A stretch of DNA of 29,305 bases from Parasitella parasitica. Its lineage: Eukaryota; Mucoromycota; Mucoromycetes; Mucorales; Mucoraceae. The stretch spans positions 291,932 to 321,236 of the forward strand of contig MU619246.1 of NCBI GenBank assembly GCA_025201805.1, in the 5' to 3' direction. Shown here one piece after another: positions 1 to 11,837 of this stretch. A model generated the notes under the pieces. It did not search any database. It saw only the letters and a program-made list of their open reading frames with translations, and was not told where the DNA came from. The translations under genes were made by a program, and so were the position numbers. Position 1 is the first letter of the stretch, and every line of letters begins with the position of its first letter.

Positions 1-32
1 TGCACTGATCATGGCAATTACGTCAAACTTAC

Positions 33-1203
33 ATTTCATGCATATACAACGCAGTGTTTGCTGGATGAAATCAAATTGTTCGTCTTTGTAGTCCAATGTC
101 TGTTCAAGCATATTCTGACTATCGCTCTACAAGCAACGTCAACTACCTGTTGCATATTTCGCACATGTCCGAACCTTACCTTGCAACAAACCACGAAGAT
201 GGGGATACCCAAGTTGTTGGTCAAAGTGCCTTGAGTTAAAGGCAGAGTGACTTGATCTGCAGAAGTCGTGGTAGTTACTAATGGAGTAGCAAATGTAGAT
301 GGTGTTGAAGGTACTGATCCAGTTGATGTAGATGCAGTCATATTACCAAATGCATTTAAAGGCACCGGTTCGGTGTATGTTTGAAGGTAATGTTCGACTT
401 CAAACTAGGGCGTTAACGATGCGTTCTGCATACAAGCATATCTAGCCATACCTTTTTCTCGAAGATCGTCTACCACAGCCTTTCCTCGACTCCACGACTC
501 ACCAGCACTTCCTTCCTTACATATCTCGTCAATACGGTGTTGCAATACGTCCATCCATCTTTGAAATGTTTCTAGAAACTCCCATGGACGCGTCCAGTCT
601 AATACAATGATGACAGCTGAATCAGCCAGCGTATCGGCTCCAAGAGCAAACTTTAACAAGGGCATATATTCCACAGCTGAAAGGCCTAATTGATAAACAC
701 CCAGACGAGCAATGGCTGGAATATTTATTCAAACCGAATCAGATGTTGCTGCATAGAAAAAAAAAGCTGCATTTACCTTCATTGTCTTCATCTTGTACGT
801 CTACAAAGTTGTAGCCTAGAGCCAATGACTTTGTAGCGTCGTCATCGAGATTATCAATAGGAAGAGGTATGTAATTACGACTACTACTAATGCCAAAAGT
901 AGCTGATGCTGCTGTTGCTGGTTGGTCATTCTCATTTTGAATTATCTGAGGTCCAGGATCATTTTTTAAATAGTGAATTAGAGTCGATTTACCACTGCCA
1001 GGATCACCTAAAATGTTTATTTATTTGATCAGTCCTATGCGCCTAGCAATGCGAATTATTTTTGTACCTAACACCAGTAGCTTTTTGGTTGGCACCATCT
1101 TTGATGAAGCGACGCCTGTCAGGATAGTAGACCATATTTCATCTTTCTCAGCAGTCTGACTCCCTTGCTGTTGTCCAGCATTTGCGGGTGTGTTAATTGT
1201 CAT
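33..1203 (-). CDS. DYNC1LI: Cytoplasmic dynein light intermediate chain (3'-partial)
   Basis: Subunit of cytoplasmic dynein that binds the heavy chain through a Ras-like G-domain fold and carries cargo adaptors. Phase-consistent exons on the minus strand: 1203-1068, 1007-777, 715-452, 397-180 and 126-33; the next donor (GTAAGT) lies at 32-27, so the C-terminal part is outside the window. Exon 1 ends in LVLG and joins exon 2 to give a P-loop GDPGSGKST at about residues 46-54. Family landmarks follow: LGYNFVDVQDED, YQLGLSAVEYMPLLKFAL, LDWTRPWEF, VTLPL...NLGIPIFVVC and DYKDEQFDFIQQ. The start is the first ATG in frame. The third intron uses an AAG acceptor; the nearer TAG would give an immediate stop. 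Family identity is firm; the exact intron 3 acceptor is less so. Confidence 0.92.
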
Positions 1204-3017
1204 TTAACTAGTATGGAAAAAGTAAAAGGGAAAAAGAGAGAATACTAGCTTTCCGTTGAAAAAAAAAAAAAAAAACAAGTAATTGAGAAATACATCCTGT
1301 GTTTGAAATGAAATTAATTCGTTCTTTACTTGATTGGCTCTGTAGCACGCTGTGGTGAAAGGGATTCAGCTGTTCAGGGCAGCACTCACAATTGATATAC
1401 AGTATACACAGAAAAAAAAAAGCGCTTATAGCATGCCACTTGTTCCGAGTAGAATTGGATATGTGAGCAAGAGCTTCCAGTGAAACAACCACCGCTTCCG
1501 ATTAATTTCTTGGATCTGACATGCATGAATAATATCATTGCTGTGCTTGGCAATCAAGCGTATGTTCAATTACATACAACGTCTTGTCTACATTTACTGG
1601 TATACAGTGTTGAAAATACATTTCTAATGTATCCACAATTACACTGGAAAGGACCCAGAATGCTCATGAAAGAGAATAAGGGCTGTCTTCGGAGCTTTAC
1701 ATGATAAAAAGAAATATGAGGTATAAGCCATGATCTTACAAGAGATGGACCAATTCAGTATAATAGACGTTCTCTCAAAATAAGGAGTAAAAAGAGTGTG
1801 TAAACATGATTGATATTATCAGGAAAAAGAAGCCCCACGCAATCGCTGAAATAAGAAAAAAATAAAAAAATAAACAAAGATGAGCATTGCATTTGTATCA
1901 TTTGTCGCTACAAATTTATCTACCAATATTAAGGGGTAAGTAAAAAGTCTCAACTAGATATATGAATAACTTTATGATACTTACATTCAAGTTTAAACCA
2001 GTGGCTAACCTAAGAAGATACAGCCATGAAATCAGACGAGCCATTTGGTCGACTTGAGTATCAAAACACACAAAATGTGTTATTTACAATGGCTCAACCG
2101 TATGTTGTATACAAGACATAAAAATAAGCATTATCCAGCGAGACATAAAACAAAAGACACAATGCTATATTTAAAGGCAATGATCACCATAGTAGATGAA
2201 TCCAAGACAATCAAATGGCCGATCGTTTAGCCATATGTTCGTTTTTTCTATTTCTCGCCTGTAGATTATTTGTTTTGATAGATGGAATATACACTATAAA
2301 CACATGATCACTTTCTATAGCACGATAACCAGTCGTTTTGATTAAAAAATACAGAGATTATTAAAAACAAGGCAATCTACAGATTTGCAAACAAAATGAG
2401 CATGGGAAACGGTGAGGAGGGATATATCAATAGATGGCGTCCAAATAATTGTCGTGTCAGTGTCGCAGTGTTAGGACAGCAAGTGTCTAATTTGAATAAA
2501 CAGCCATTTTTAGAATAATATAACATTTTATTTGATTCACGCTTGTGAGCTCTTCTAGAAAATCATCTTATATGAAAATAAATATATAGTGATCACAACT
2601 CTAATATACCATTAAATGCAGGTTGAGTTGATCGATTATCAGTAAAACATCTATAACATTTGATCCGGTCGCTGACGTTTTTGAAATTGTCTTGTATCAA
2701 TGTCCATTAGCACATGCATTTCAGGATATTGGACACTTAATTTATTCAGTTAACACAGAAGATAAAACATTACTCGCAACTTGACAAGTTTCTAAACAAA
2801 CGGAAACAAAATATTATATTTAGAATGTTAAGTCAATAATATCTCGCAGGAAGATGACTTTTGGATTGCCAGGTACAGATTCCTCAAGAGACACCTGACA
2901 CAACATCTTTTGAGGCTTTTAATGTTGCAATTTTACATTGGATAAAGTAATGATAGAGTAGATTCTCTGCATGGCAAATTCCGAAATGAACTATATGCAG
3001 GCTCTGTTGTGCTACAG

Positions 3018-3376
3018 CTAATGAACAGTATCCACTAGATCATTTGGCAGCTCACTCTCGTATGAATTTTGAGAAGCGTTTGGTGACCAGCATGGGTGCA
3101 AGAAAAAAGGCCTATAAATAAGCTTTGAGAAGGTTGTAAATCTAACGGTACACTCAAATGAAGAGGCAGGAAGTTCAAATGTATTAGGATATATAGTCTT
3201 CACATTAGACAACTGTAGGTCTCTAGTGGGTTACTTGGTGCGGTAAACTCCATTGCCACACGATACGAGTATGTCTCCATGCTCTGCAAGCGTCAAACGG
3301 ACAATGAACTTCAAAACAGCTAGAAAAAAAATTCTATTCTTGTCTGATGCGCTTAATTTAGCAGAGCTCAAGTTGA
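3018..3376 (-). pseudogene. Coding-like fragment with one internal stop (unrecognised)
   Basis: Read on the minus strand from about 3376, one frame stays open for roughly 46 codons, meets a single TAA near 3231, then continues in the same frame for about 70 more codons to a TAG at 3018. The peptide has ordinary protein composition (for example LTLAEHGDILVSCGNGVY before the stop and TIYPNTFELPASSFE after it). No start codon, domain or family was recognised. It could be a decayed gene, a transposon remnant, or exons of a gene whose splicing I have misread. Confidence 0.3.
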
Positions 3377-3447
3377 TTTAACATGATAGTAACTGCGAAT
3401 TGGCTAACAATGTAAAAGCGTGCAATGATTATGGGGCTTGACTTTGA

Positions 3448-3540
3448 GTTGCTGCTTCTGTTCTATACGTTGTTGTCGTTGCTGGTATTTTTGCTGTTGC
3501 TGCTGCCGCTGTTGTTGTTTGTTTGTTTGTTTGTTTATCT
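3448..3540. repeat. GTT/GCT/GTTT microsatellite tract
   Basis: A degenerate run of GTT and GCT triplets passes into five GTTT units just before 3540. On the minus strand one frame reads as a glutamine-rich peptide (QQRQQQQQK, then QQRQQRIEQKQQ) of about 40 codons. Most simply it is a triplet microsatellite in a promoter or leader; a poly-Q exon is possible. Confidence 0.6.
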
Positions 3541-3987
3541 ACTGATTCCGTAGCATAACAAGATATATTTATATTTACATTTAAGGGGAGCAATAGCTCC
3601 AAAGAAAGGGATTTGTTAGGTTGATAACGATATCATTAATATTTAGAGTTTGTATATACTCCTTAAAATAAAGAGAAGGTAAGTTGTCAGTTTATGTTGT
3701 GTTGGACGATTTAAATAAAGGAGATCTTTGAAGAGGGAAAGCGCCAAAGGGATGTGTTTGTCTTGTGATAAGTAAAACAGCAGGTTAGTAAAAAAAAAAA
3801 AAGAACTCGAGAGAGTATTTGCTGCTCTTTTTGTTTCTTTGATCTGGCTCTCTTCTCTTTTGCTATATAGGCTTTCCCCTTGATTTAACCAATCATCGTG
3901 ATCGCCACCTCCATCATTATATATATACTAAACGTTACTTTGTATGTGTATAGTTTATACAAAAGAAACAGGATATTTGAAACGATC

Positions 3988-4086
3988 TATATAACCCCTC
4001 TTGTTTTTGTTTCCCTTTTTCTTTTCTCTTTCTAACTCTTTACCTCCACTTTCACTTTCTTTATCCTTTCATTCCTCCTGTATAGC
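3988..4086 (+). promoter_or_regulatory. TATA-like box and pyrimidine-rich leader of the APSES gene
   Basis: TATATAA at 3988-3994 is followed by about 90 bases of almost pure C/T up to the ATG at 4087. CT-rich leaders are common at fungal transcription starts. The tract also contains TTCTAAC and ends TATAG, so it could alternatively be the 3' end of a 5'-UTR intron. Confidence 0.45.
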
Positions 4087-5947
4087 ATGGATAACATTTA
4101 TCAGAGCCCACCTTACACTTACTTGCCTGCTGTTCCTAACACTACTGATTACCATCATCATCACCCACAGCAACAGCAACAGCACCATCAACATCAACAT
4201 CACCACCAACATCACCATCACCAACCAAACATGTATCGCTCAGGTCACTCTTTCGACCGACCCTTTAGTATTGCCCCCCCAATGATAAACGATCACAATT
4301 CAGCACTTGATTATTACCACCATCATCCTGCTGCACATCAGCAATTCCAATCCCCATCAGGTTATAGTAACTATGGCAACAACCACAATGTCGTTATTAC
4401 ATCTCCCAGACCTAAGATTACTACCAATATTTGGGAAGATGAAGGTACAAATTGCTTTCAAGTAGATGCAAAAGGTATTTGCGTTGCACGTAGACAAGGT
4501 AGGCTTTTTTTTTTTTCCTTTTTGTTTGTTTGTTTTAAATGTAAGTGTTTTTAATTTAACCTTTTTACTTTCTCGTATCAGATAATGATATGATCAACGG
4601 TACAAAGCTGCTTAACGTTGTTGGTATGTCACGAGGCAAACGCGACGGTATTCTCAAAAATGAAAAAGGTCGTGTTGTCGTAAAAGTAGGAGCAATGCAC
4701 CTTAAAGGCGTTTGGTAAAGTAAATCAAACTATATTAAATGACGGCATGTTTATTTATCTCGAATTTCATATCAGGATCCCTTTTGAAAGAGCAAGAGAG
4801 TTAGCTGCTAAATTTAAAATACTGGATGTCCTTTTCCCTTTGTTTGCTGATGAACCTTCAATTTACTTATGCAACCCCCCTATTGGTGGAGCACAACTTG
4901 ATCCAACTGAAATGATGCCTTCGAATGTTAATATCAATGCTGCTGCCGTCGCTGCTGTCAACAAGTGTAACATGGTATCATCCCCTGTACCTAATAACCA
5001 TGGTGGCTCTCCGGTCGGTATGCCTAATTGGGATAGACCTTCTTATAGTGCTTCTTTTCATTCTTCTCATTACGATGATCATCATCACTCTCAACAGCAA
5101 CAACAACAACAACAAACAGGTTAGTAACTAAAAAAAAAAAAAAAAAAATACAAAAATATAAAACTAAAAAAAAAAAAAAAAAACAAAACAATTGTTGATC
5201 ATTGTTTACTCAACGTTATAATATTTAGCCTTACACAGAGCAAGTGTACCTGATTTGAGTTTGGCCAGTAATAGTCCTGTCCCCAGATCAACCCATATCC
5301 ATCATCAACATCACCCATATTATCACCACTCATCTCAACACCATGAAGAAAATGATATATACCTTTTGAATCAAAATCAAATCCAAAATACCAACAATCC
5401 TTATGATTATTACCATCGTCAACTTAGTAACAATCATAACGATAATAGAGGCAGCTTTAGTAGCGTATCGAGCCACCACTCTATTCTCTATCCATCTTTA
5501 CAGCAACACCAAGAAGATGAAGCAAGTAAAACTTCGTCCGTAACAACACCTACTTCTTATAACTTTGATTACAATGGCAGATTCAAAAGCGACAACATGA
5601 CTTATTCAACGGTCGCTAATACTGCTTCCTCCCCTTATATCAAAGCATCGCCCTACACTATTCAATCTACGAGCAATAATAATAACACAGAAATCACTCC
5701 TCCACCACCTGTAGCAAGAACTGGAAGTGCCGGATCTACTACGCCTTCTTCTTGGTTCTCTCCGGAAACTCCCACTGCTGCTGTATTTCAACAAAAAGAC
5801 AAGGAAGATACACATGTCGGTAAGAAAAGAAAATCTTCGCTCTCAATCGAACCAACCACATTCAAGAGAAGAACTTCTGTTTTATCTTCTTCACCTAGCA
5901 TTCGTGCAACAAGAAAACTCAAAGTTGAAGATTCTGCCGAGGATTAA
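4087..5947 (+). CDS. stuA-like: APSES-domain transcription factor (StuA/Phd1/Sok2/Efg1 type)
   Basis: Sequence-specific nuclear regulator; relatives control morphogenesis, sporulation and dimorphism in fungi. Exons 4087-4498, 4582-4714, 4776-5119 and 5229-5947 join in phase to a 535-residue protein. Residues about 30-50 are a His/Gln-rich low-complexity run. The APSES DNA-binding domain spans about 108-213, with diagnostic blocks [46 protein letters not shown] and [10 protein letters not shown] second Gln run precedes intron 3. The tail is rich in Ser, Asn, His and Thr and contains basic stretches (GKKRKSS, FKRRTS) fitting a nuclear localisation signal. No ankyrin repeats are seen, which separates it from the Swi4/Mbp1 type. 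Intron 3 (5120-5228) carries two A-runs of 19 and 18. A likely poly(A) signal AATAAA lies at 6084. Mucoralean fungi can have several APSES paralogues, so exact orthology is open. Confidence 0.95.
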
Positions 5948-7457
5948 AAGGACCTTTATATCATATTAATATATATCCATACTCACACAATATACATAAT
6001 ACACAATTAAAATGCATGCATAATTCTATAGTCTTTTTTTTTTTTCTCTTTTTCTCAAACTCAAAAATAGCATTGTAGTAACAAATAAAAAAAAAAAAGT
6101 ACCTTTTTTTATACATATATTCGGCCTAATGTTATATGATATGAGGTTAATGAATCATTATGTTGGTCTTATAAGCTTTTTTTTTTCGATTTCAGAAATG
6201 CGTCCAGCATTTGTAAAGTAGTGCAAATGAGTTATAACTCGAACATTATACCAAAAGAATACACAAAAGAGGGCAAATAAAAAGTGAAAGACCCCGGACG
6301 TCCGAAAGTAGCAATCAAAGTCTATTTTTATATCTATGCACAACAAAAGCATGCATGGATTTATGTAATAGAGCAGACAACAAATTAGAACCACTCTTCC
6401 CATAGCAACCAGGTACCAGAACAACCCGGTGCCATAGCAACCAGGAACAAATAGCTGGGAAAGATTTCTTTCGAGAGTTTTTCCTTCATTGATACCATTA
6501 TAATCTTATATAAATGTGTGCAACATATGTAAAGCTCATTATATAATGATAGGCGCATTATATTATAATTTCAAATAACCCGCCTCATACGCCATTTTTC
6601 TTTTCTTTTTGGGCTCGTAAAACATGCACAAAAAATGGAAAGGTCTGCCACCACATTATTTAAAAGGAGAAACAAAAAGTAAAATATCTATTTTTAAACT
6701 TTGTGTTGAAAGTGTCCTTTATTAGATGAGATTTTTCAACATAATTAGATTTAGCAATGCTTATAAATCAAGATTAACATCAAGTCGAGAACATTTTATT
6801 ATTGTTTTCGCCACACAGGCAAGAAATAGACTAGGGAAAATTCTTTTTTTCTGATCTGTTCAATAATAAATAACGCAACATGCCACTCTATTTGTCTCTC
6901 AATATGGCAAACAGCACTTCCAAGAGTATACACACACGAGTAATTGAAATGATTGAGACGGCGATTACACTAGATTAATCGATTGAATGATATGCTTCTA
7001 CGAAAAGTTTTCAAAATGGAAGACGCCTAGAGAAAATCAAAAATGTTAGTATAAAATAAAGGACCAACTTCTTTAGCATTTTCTATATAATATCAAGGTA
7101 GTATTGACAGCCTTTTTCCATTTATTTTTTAGTACAGTGCTTTTCACTAATTAAAGTTATTGTGGCGCATGGCTTGGCATTGTTACAAAAAAAGAGAATC
7201 AGGCTCGTGTTACAACCCTTTTGATGTACATTTTTTGTCCTTCCCCCGCCCCACTTCAATCCCTTCCTGGTTCTTTTTCTCTGTCTCTCTCCGCCTTTTC
7301 TTTCACTTTATTCCCACTTTTTTTTTTCTACTTTTTTCTTTTTATTATTGGACTGAAGGGCCTCTTTTCTTGTTTGGATATAGATATCATTTATACTTAA
7401 CTTATATATTTACATATTTCATTTTTTCTTTTATAACACTCGATTATACGCTTTTCA
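5948..7457. other. Intergenic region between the APSES and C2H2 genes
   Basis: I see no gene here. It contains the APSES 3' region, a 15-bp direct repeat, and the upstream region of the C2H2 gene, which becomes strongly pyrimidine-rich from about 7230 to the ATG at 7458. Open frames at 6158-6424 and 7160-7477 have no protein-like features. Confidence 0.6.
6399..6448. repeat. Short direct repeat CCATAGCAACCAGG
   Basis: The 14-base string CCATAGCAACCAGG occurs twice, about 31 bases apart, in the spacer after the APSES gene. Function unknown; it may simply be a small duplication. Confidence 0.7.
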
Positions 7458-9086
7458 ATGATGACCTTGTCAAGTGAACCGCAACAGCAGCAACAATTGA
7501 AGCCATGTACAACTTCACCTACATTGTCTACTATATTAAACAAAAAGCCAACACTATCATCATTGGATACACCAATGAAAGAATATTTACCAACTCCTGT
7601 TACACCTGCCTCGGATTTCCCTCATCAAATTCAACAGCAACATAATAAAAAAGATGCAACAGCGACAACACCTTCACCATCAGGTGTCTATAGTACATTT
7701 TCAGTCATTAAACCGCCACAACCGCAACCACAACTACCACAATCTTCTAGTTCATCGACATCTACATCACCCAGAAACAATAGCAGTAACGCACAAACTA
7801 CCACAACAGAAGCTAAACCTTACCCTTGTCCAGAATGTCATCAGACATTTAGCAGACCTCATAATTTGAAATCTCACCTTACGACACATTCATCCGAGAG
7901 ACCTTTCCAGGTAAGAAAAAACCAGTCTATAATACAAGAATTTTATTAATTTAAATTATAATAGTGTGATGTGTGTAATCATCATTTTAGGAGACATCAT
8001 GATCTCAAACGCCACCAAAAATTACATACTGGAGAGCGCCCTTATGTTTGCAAGGATTGTTTTCGTTCATTCGCAAGACTAGATGCATTGAATCGTCATC
8101 GTCGTGCGGAGGGTGGCACAGCTTGCAGTGCCGTACATCAACAACAACAACAGCAACATCAGCAGCAACAGCAACAGCAAAATCAACAGCAACAGCAACA
8201 GCAACAGCAACAACATCGCCATGAACGTGCTAATCATGAATCTGTGATTGTAGAAAAACCTACTCCTACCATGACTATCGCAATATCTACTACTACCACT
8301 ACTAACACTCTCCCTCCAACAAACGCCACCTTTCGTTCTAATAACAGTGGCGCTGTTACGACCTCACCACCACCACCACAATCACAGCAGCATGCTGCTA
8401 GTGCAACAACATCGCGTCCGAATATTCCTCAGCTACATATCCCTCATCCTGCCTCACATTTGTATCCTAAAGATTCTCCTATACCTCCAACACATTCACC
8501 GCCAAAGCAACAATTACTGCCTTCTCCAAGCGCTTTATCTACATTACCAATCGCGAGTAGTAGTAATCTAACACCAATTTATCAACAGCAAACCAAAAGT
8601 TTACCCACAACACCATCATCACCACCAAAAAATAGCAGTAGTAGTAGATATCATCCTTATCAACAATGGTCGCCTTATCACCACAAACATCAACAGCGCC
8701 CAACATTACCCCCTCTCTCATCCCCTCCTCCGTTCCAACAACAAGAAATATCAAATTTCGAAAGACTGCAACAAGAAAATGAAGAGCTAAAACGTGACAT
8801 TAATAACTTGAGAACAATGGCACAAAAAGAAGCAAACTCACTGAAATCTCGAGTACATGATCTAGAAGTCGAGGTAAATTTCTTTATTCTTTCCGTGCTG
8901 CATTATCGTATTAATTGGTTATTGTTCTAGAACAAAGTTTTGCGCTCGTTGATTCATAATCCTATTAATACCAACAACACAGTCCAAACAACAACAGCAG
9001 CGGCAACATCTTCATCAGAACAGCACTGTCGTAGTAATAGTCAAAGTAGCAGTACTAGTGGCAGCATTCATAGCAACAATCACTAA
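7458..9086 (+). CDS. C2H2 zinc-finger transcription factor with C-terminal coiled coil
   Basis: Exons 7458-7910, 7965-8873 and 8931-9086 (all phase 0) give 505 residues. Three tandem fingers: finger 1 C124/C127/H140/H144; finger 2 C152/C155/H168/H172; then a TGERPY linker and finger 3 with C180/C183/H196 and C205 as probable fourth ligand (C2HC), in a context resembling Crz1-type terminal fingers (ARLDALNRH). Intron 1 falls exactly between fingers 1 and 2. A long Gln run (CAG/CAA) follows, then a Pro/Ser/Thr-rich disordered region. Residues about 413-464 form a predicted coiled coil (ERLQQENEELKRDINNL, then LKSRVHDLEVENKVLRSLI), split by intron 2, which may allow dimerisation. Two adjacent ATGs start the frame; I used the first. 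Target genes cannot be read from the sequence. Confidence 0.9.
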
Positions 9087-10320
9087 ATTTAATAACAATA
9101 AAATTCCCTGTTTACATACAAACAGAAGCAAGTGGCTTTACATTGCATATATATATGTATGTATCGTACGTTTCGCTGAATGTGGCAAATAACTTCTTTA
9201 AAAACGGTGCACATTTTTTTTTTCTCTTGGCAGCAATATACCCAGTGCGACATTATCTGATTTGTGTTTAACTTTTTGTTCAAGTGTTGCAGAAAATATT
9301 ACTCGAAATAGTGCATAACCGCCTTCGTAGCTGGTACGAGTGTAGCACAATGTGAAGGCTGCATATACAGGGAAGACAAACAATCACCAGTGAATGGACA
9401 GCTTGTTGTGAATGTAATCATAAAATCGTGGTGGTGGATGTATAACTTAAGTATTTGTATTTTACATTATGACTTTTTTACAAAGCAAAGAGCATATTTC
9501 GTATATCGGTTGATCCATTCTGTAATAAATGATGACTTGTTCCCGATAAGCAGCGTTTGATTATCTACCGTCTGGGCAATCTGACGCTATCAGTATGACT
9601 TGATTTCTAAATAGATGTTTAATTCAACCTGAAAGAAAGGTAAAAGTCATAGATTGTAAAAGCCTGCAATTTTTAATCACGATGCAATCGAAAAATTAAC
9701 CAGCATATCCTTCTGCATCTGTATATTGACAAGTAAAGTAAGTTTTTATTTTAAATTAAATACAATGCCATGTGAATAAACACTATTATCTATAAATTCG
9801 CGCCAGTTATGACCTCTTTTTTTTTTTTTGGAAATATAAACTTTGATATTGGCACCAATATGTTGGTAATGCGTTTATAACTCGAGTAATCGATAAAAGA
9901 AAAAGCAGATATGCACATATTTGAAGGGAACAAAAATCTATTCAAAAGGCACATGTTTTGCAATGCGAAATGTTGAAGAAGAATACGTATCATAAAATCA
10001 AGATAAATACAAAAAATTAACGTGAAAAATAAATAATGCCTTACTAATTCATATCGAAAGTCAAGCGATACGCTGTACACTCTGCCTTGTTTAAAAAATA
10101 TATTTAATTATACCTTGCTGCGTCTGCAACACGTCAATTCTTGTTATTTCTGTAGCATTGATAATTATGCAGGGAAGAATACTTGACACTTTGATAAAAT
10201 AACCAATCCGTTTGTTTATCTGTCCACATGATTGTTCAATAATGGCATCTATGCAAACCCTCCAATTGGAAGCATATCGATACAGCAAGGTAAAGTACCA
10301 AACATCAAATTCTTTCCCTA

Positions 10321-10484
10321 TAAATTACCAAAACTTACCTAAAATCAAGTCTATATCACACTAAACTTCTTTGCTATACTTATTTACATTTCCGCTACTA
10401 CTCCAAATTACGCATTTACATGAGATAGGTGTCTATCCAGAATAACCAGCAAAAAGCAGTAAAATATCACAACATCGCCCATAA
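10321..10484. repeat. Diverged repeat, copy A
   Basis: Shares at least three blocks with copy B (11804-12034): 10459-10484 matches 11804-11829 (26 bases, 2 mismatches); 10432-10457 matches 11933-11958 (26 bases, 4 mismatches); 10343-10370 matches 12007-12034 (28 bases, about 4 mismatches). All are in the same orientation, but block order differs between the copies. Confidence 0.6.
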
Positions 10485-11429
10485 CATACTGTGAAATACA
10501 TTCATTATTCTAGATTCATCCAGTTACCTTAAATTGATGAAGACTATGATATGCGCACATTTAATAAGATATACAACAATCAGATTTATACTATGTCAGA
10601 TATATGTTAGAGAGGGCAACATTAGGATGGATGACGCTATAGACTTATAATTATATATCTCGACACGAGCCTTAAACATTTACTAGATTTAGTGTATGCT
10701 ACGGGCTTATGCCATATAAGGTCTATGCTTCAGATGTTTATTCTCCGTTTTGAGATGAGCATTTCAAGACATATACTTATTTCCATGATACTAGCTACAG
10801 ATACATTATGTACTACAGATCTGCAAATTATGTGCAATGCTATAGACATGCTATAGATAGATATATACAAAGATGAATATCAAGTGATATATACTCAGAC
10901 ATGTACTTTTAATATACACTAAATAAGAGTATACTAAAAATGATATACGCTTGTGGATCAATTTAATAATCTTTGTAGGGTAAATTAATCAGGGTATTCC
11001 GGGCTAAGTCTATCTACTCACTCAGATAGATCAGTTGTCTTTAGTCTACTGAGATGTCGTTTAGCACAAAATTAAAAATGCTACTTAATCAGAATTGTCG
11101 TTCAGTTAAATTGCGAGAATAGAACATTTATCCATGGCATAAGTATATAAAGGTTTATTTACCTGGCCAGTAGATGGACTGAAGCTTTATACGCCTGTTG
11201 ATTTGATAATAAAACCTATACCTTTATCAAGTTGGCATTTATTTAATTTATTTCATTGAATCTATATAACATTTTGTACTGATTCCACACATACCATCTA
11301 AAAGAAACCCAAAGGTGCAAACTATAAGATTGCTGAGTCCTCCAATTCATAAAATGAGAAATGATTCAAATAAAACGGTTGTGAACTAATCAGGTAAAGA
11401 TCTTGTTTATTACATGAAAATATAATGGT

Positions 11430-11837
11430 TCATATACTAGTAAATCTAAGTAGGTTGACGGAGATGGGGATAAGGTATAAGTGAGAAATAGTGTGATTTA
11501 AAGAATAGGACGCTAGACTGTATCTATTGGCCCTGAGCATGTTATGTTGAGAGTTATAAATTTGGATGATCCAAGCATTGAATTTACTTGCTTTTGACTT
11601 CCGGTTGGGATCAAGTAACCAACCAATAGCAGTGATTTTGAATGCAAAATATAACATTATAGTCCATAATGTACCTGAATCAAATCCGTATCTCAAGACT
11701 TTTTTGCTGTACTCATGTATACACTCCCTCAATCCTTCCATGCAGCTTTGCATAAGGATGATGTATTCATGCGGAGCAATAAACAAAAAACAGTAATTTC
11801 TTTGTAAAATATCACAGCATTGCCCATAAATTACCAT
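11430..11837 (-). CDS. Hypothetical ORF of 135 codons, possibly a relic
   Basis: An uninterrupted ATG-to-stop frame with Cys, Trp and charged residues in protein-like proportion (for example LLDPNRKSKASKF), beginning inside repeat copy B. Copy A, read in the corresponding frame, contains a similar start (YGxCCDIL) but soon stops, so the frame may belong to a repeated element. It is Leu/Ile/Tyr-rich with hydrophobic stretches. No family, domain or splice context was recognised. It may be chance or a remnant. Confidence 0.25.
   Translation of the reverse strand: MVIYGQCCDILQRNYCFLFIAPHEYIILMQSCMEGLRECIHEYSKKVLRYGFDSGTLWTIMLYFAFKITAIGWLLDPNRKSKASKFNAWIIQIYNSQHNMLRANRYSLASYSLNHTISHLYLIPISVNLLRFTSI

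Larger units (their letters stand above)
1204..4086. other. Gene-poor region upstream of the APSES gene
   Basis: No confident gene. It holds the divergent upstream regions of the dynein subunit and the APSES factor. Homopolymer runs occur (T17 near 1260, A12 near 3790). Several short open stretches look coding in composition but are broken by stops: 1480-1704 plus, about 2865-2950 plus and 3018-3400 minus. I could not assign any of them to a family. A CAG/CAA-type microsatellite lies at about 3450-3540. Confidence 0.6.

Noticed and set aside
4001-4285. Open frame overlapping the start of the APSES gene
   Set aside because: It is the pyrimidine-rich leader plus a shifted frame through His/Gln repeats; the APSES frame is clearly the real one.
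7160-7477. 105-codon frame upstream of the C2H2 gene
   Set aside because: Phe/Leu-rich translation of a C/T-rich leader, overlapping the true ATG region.
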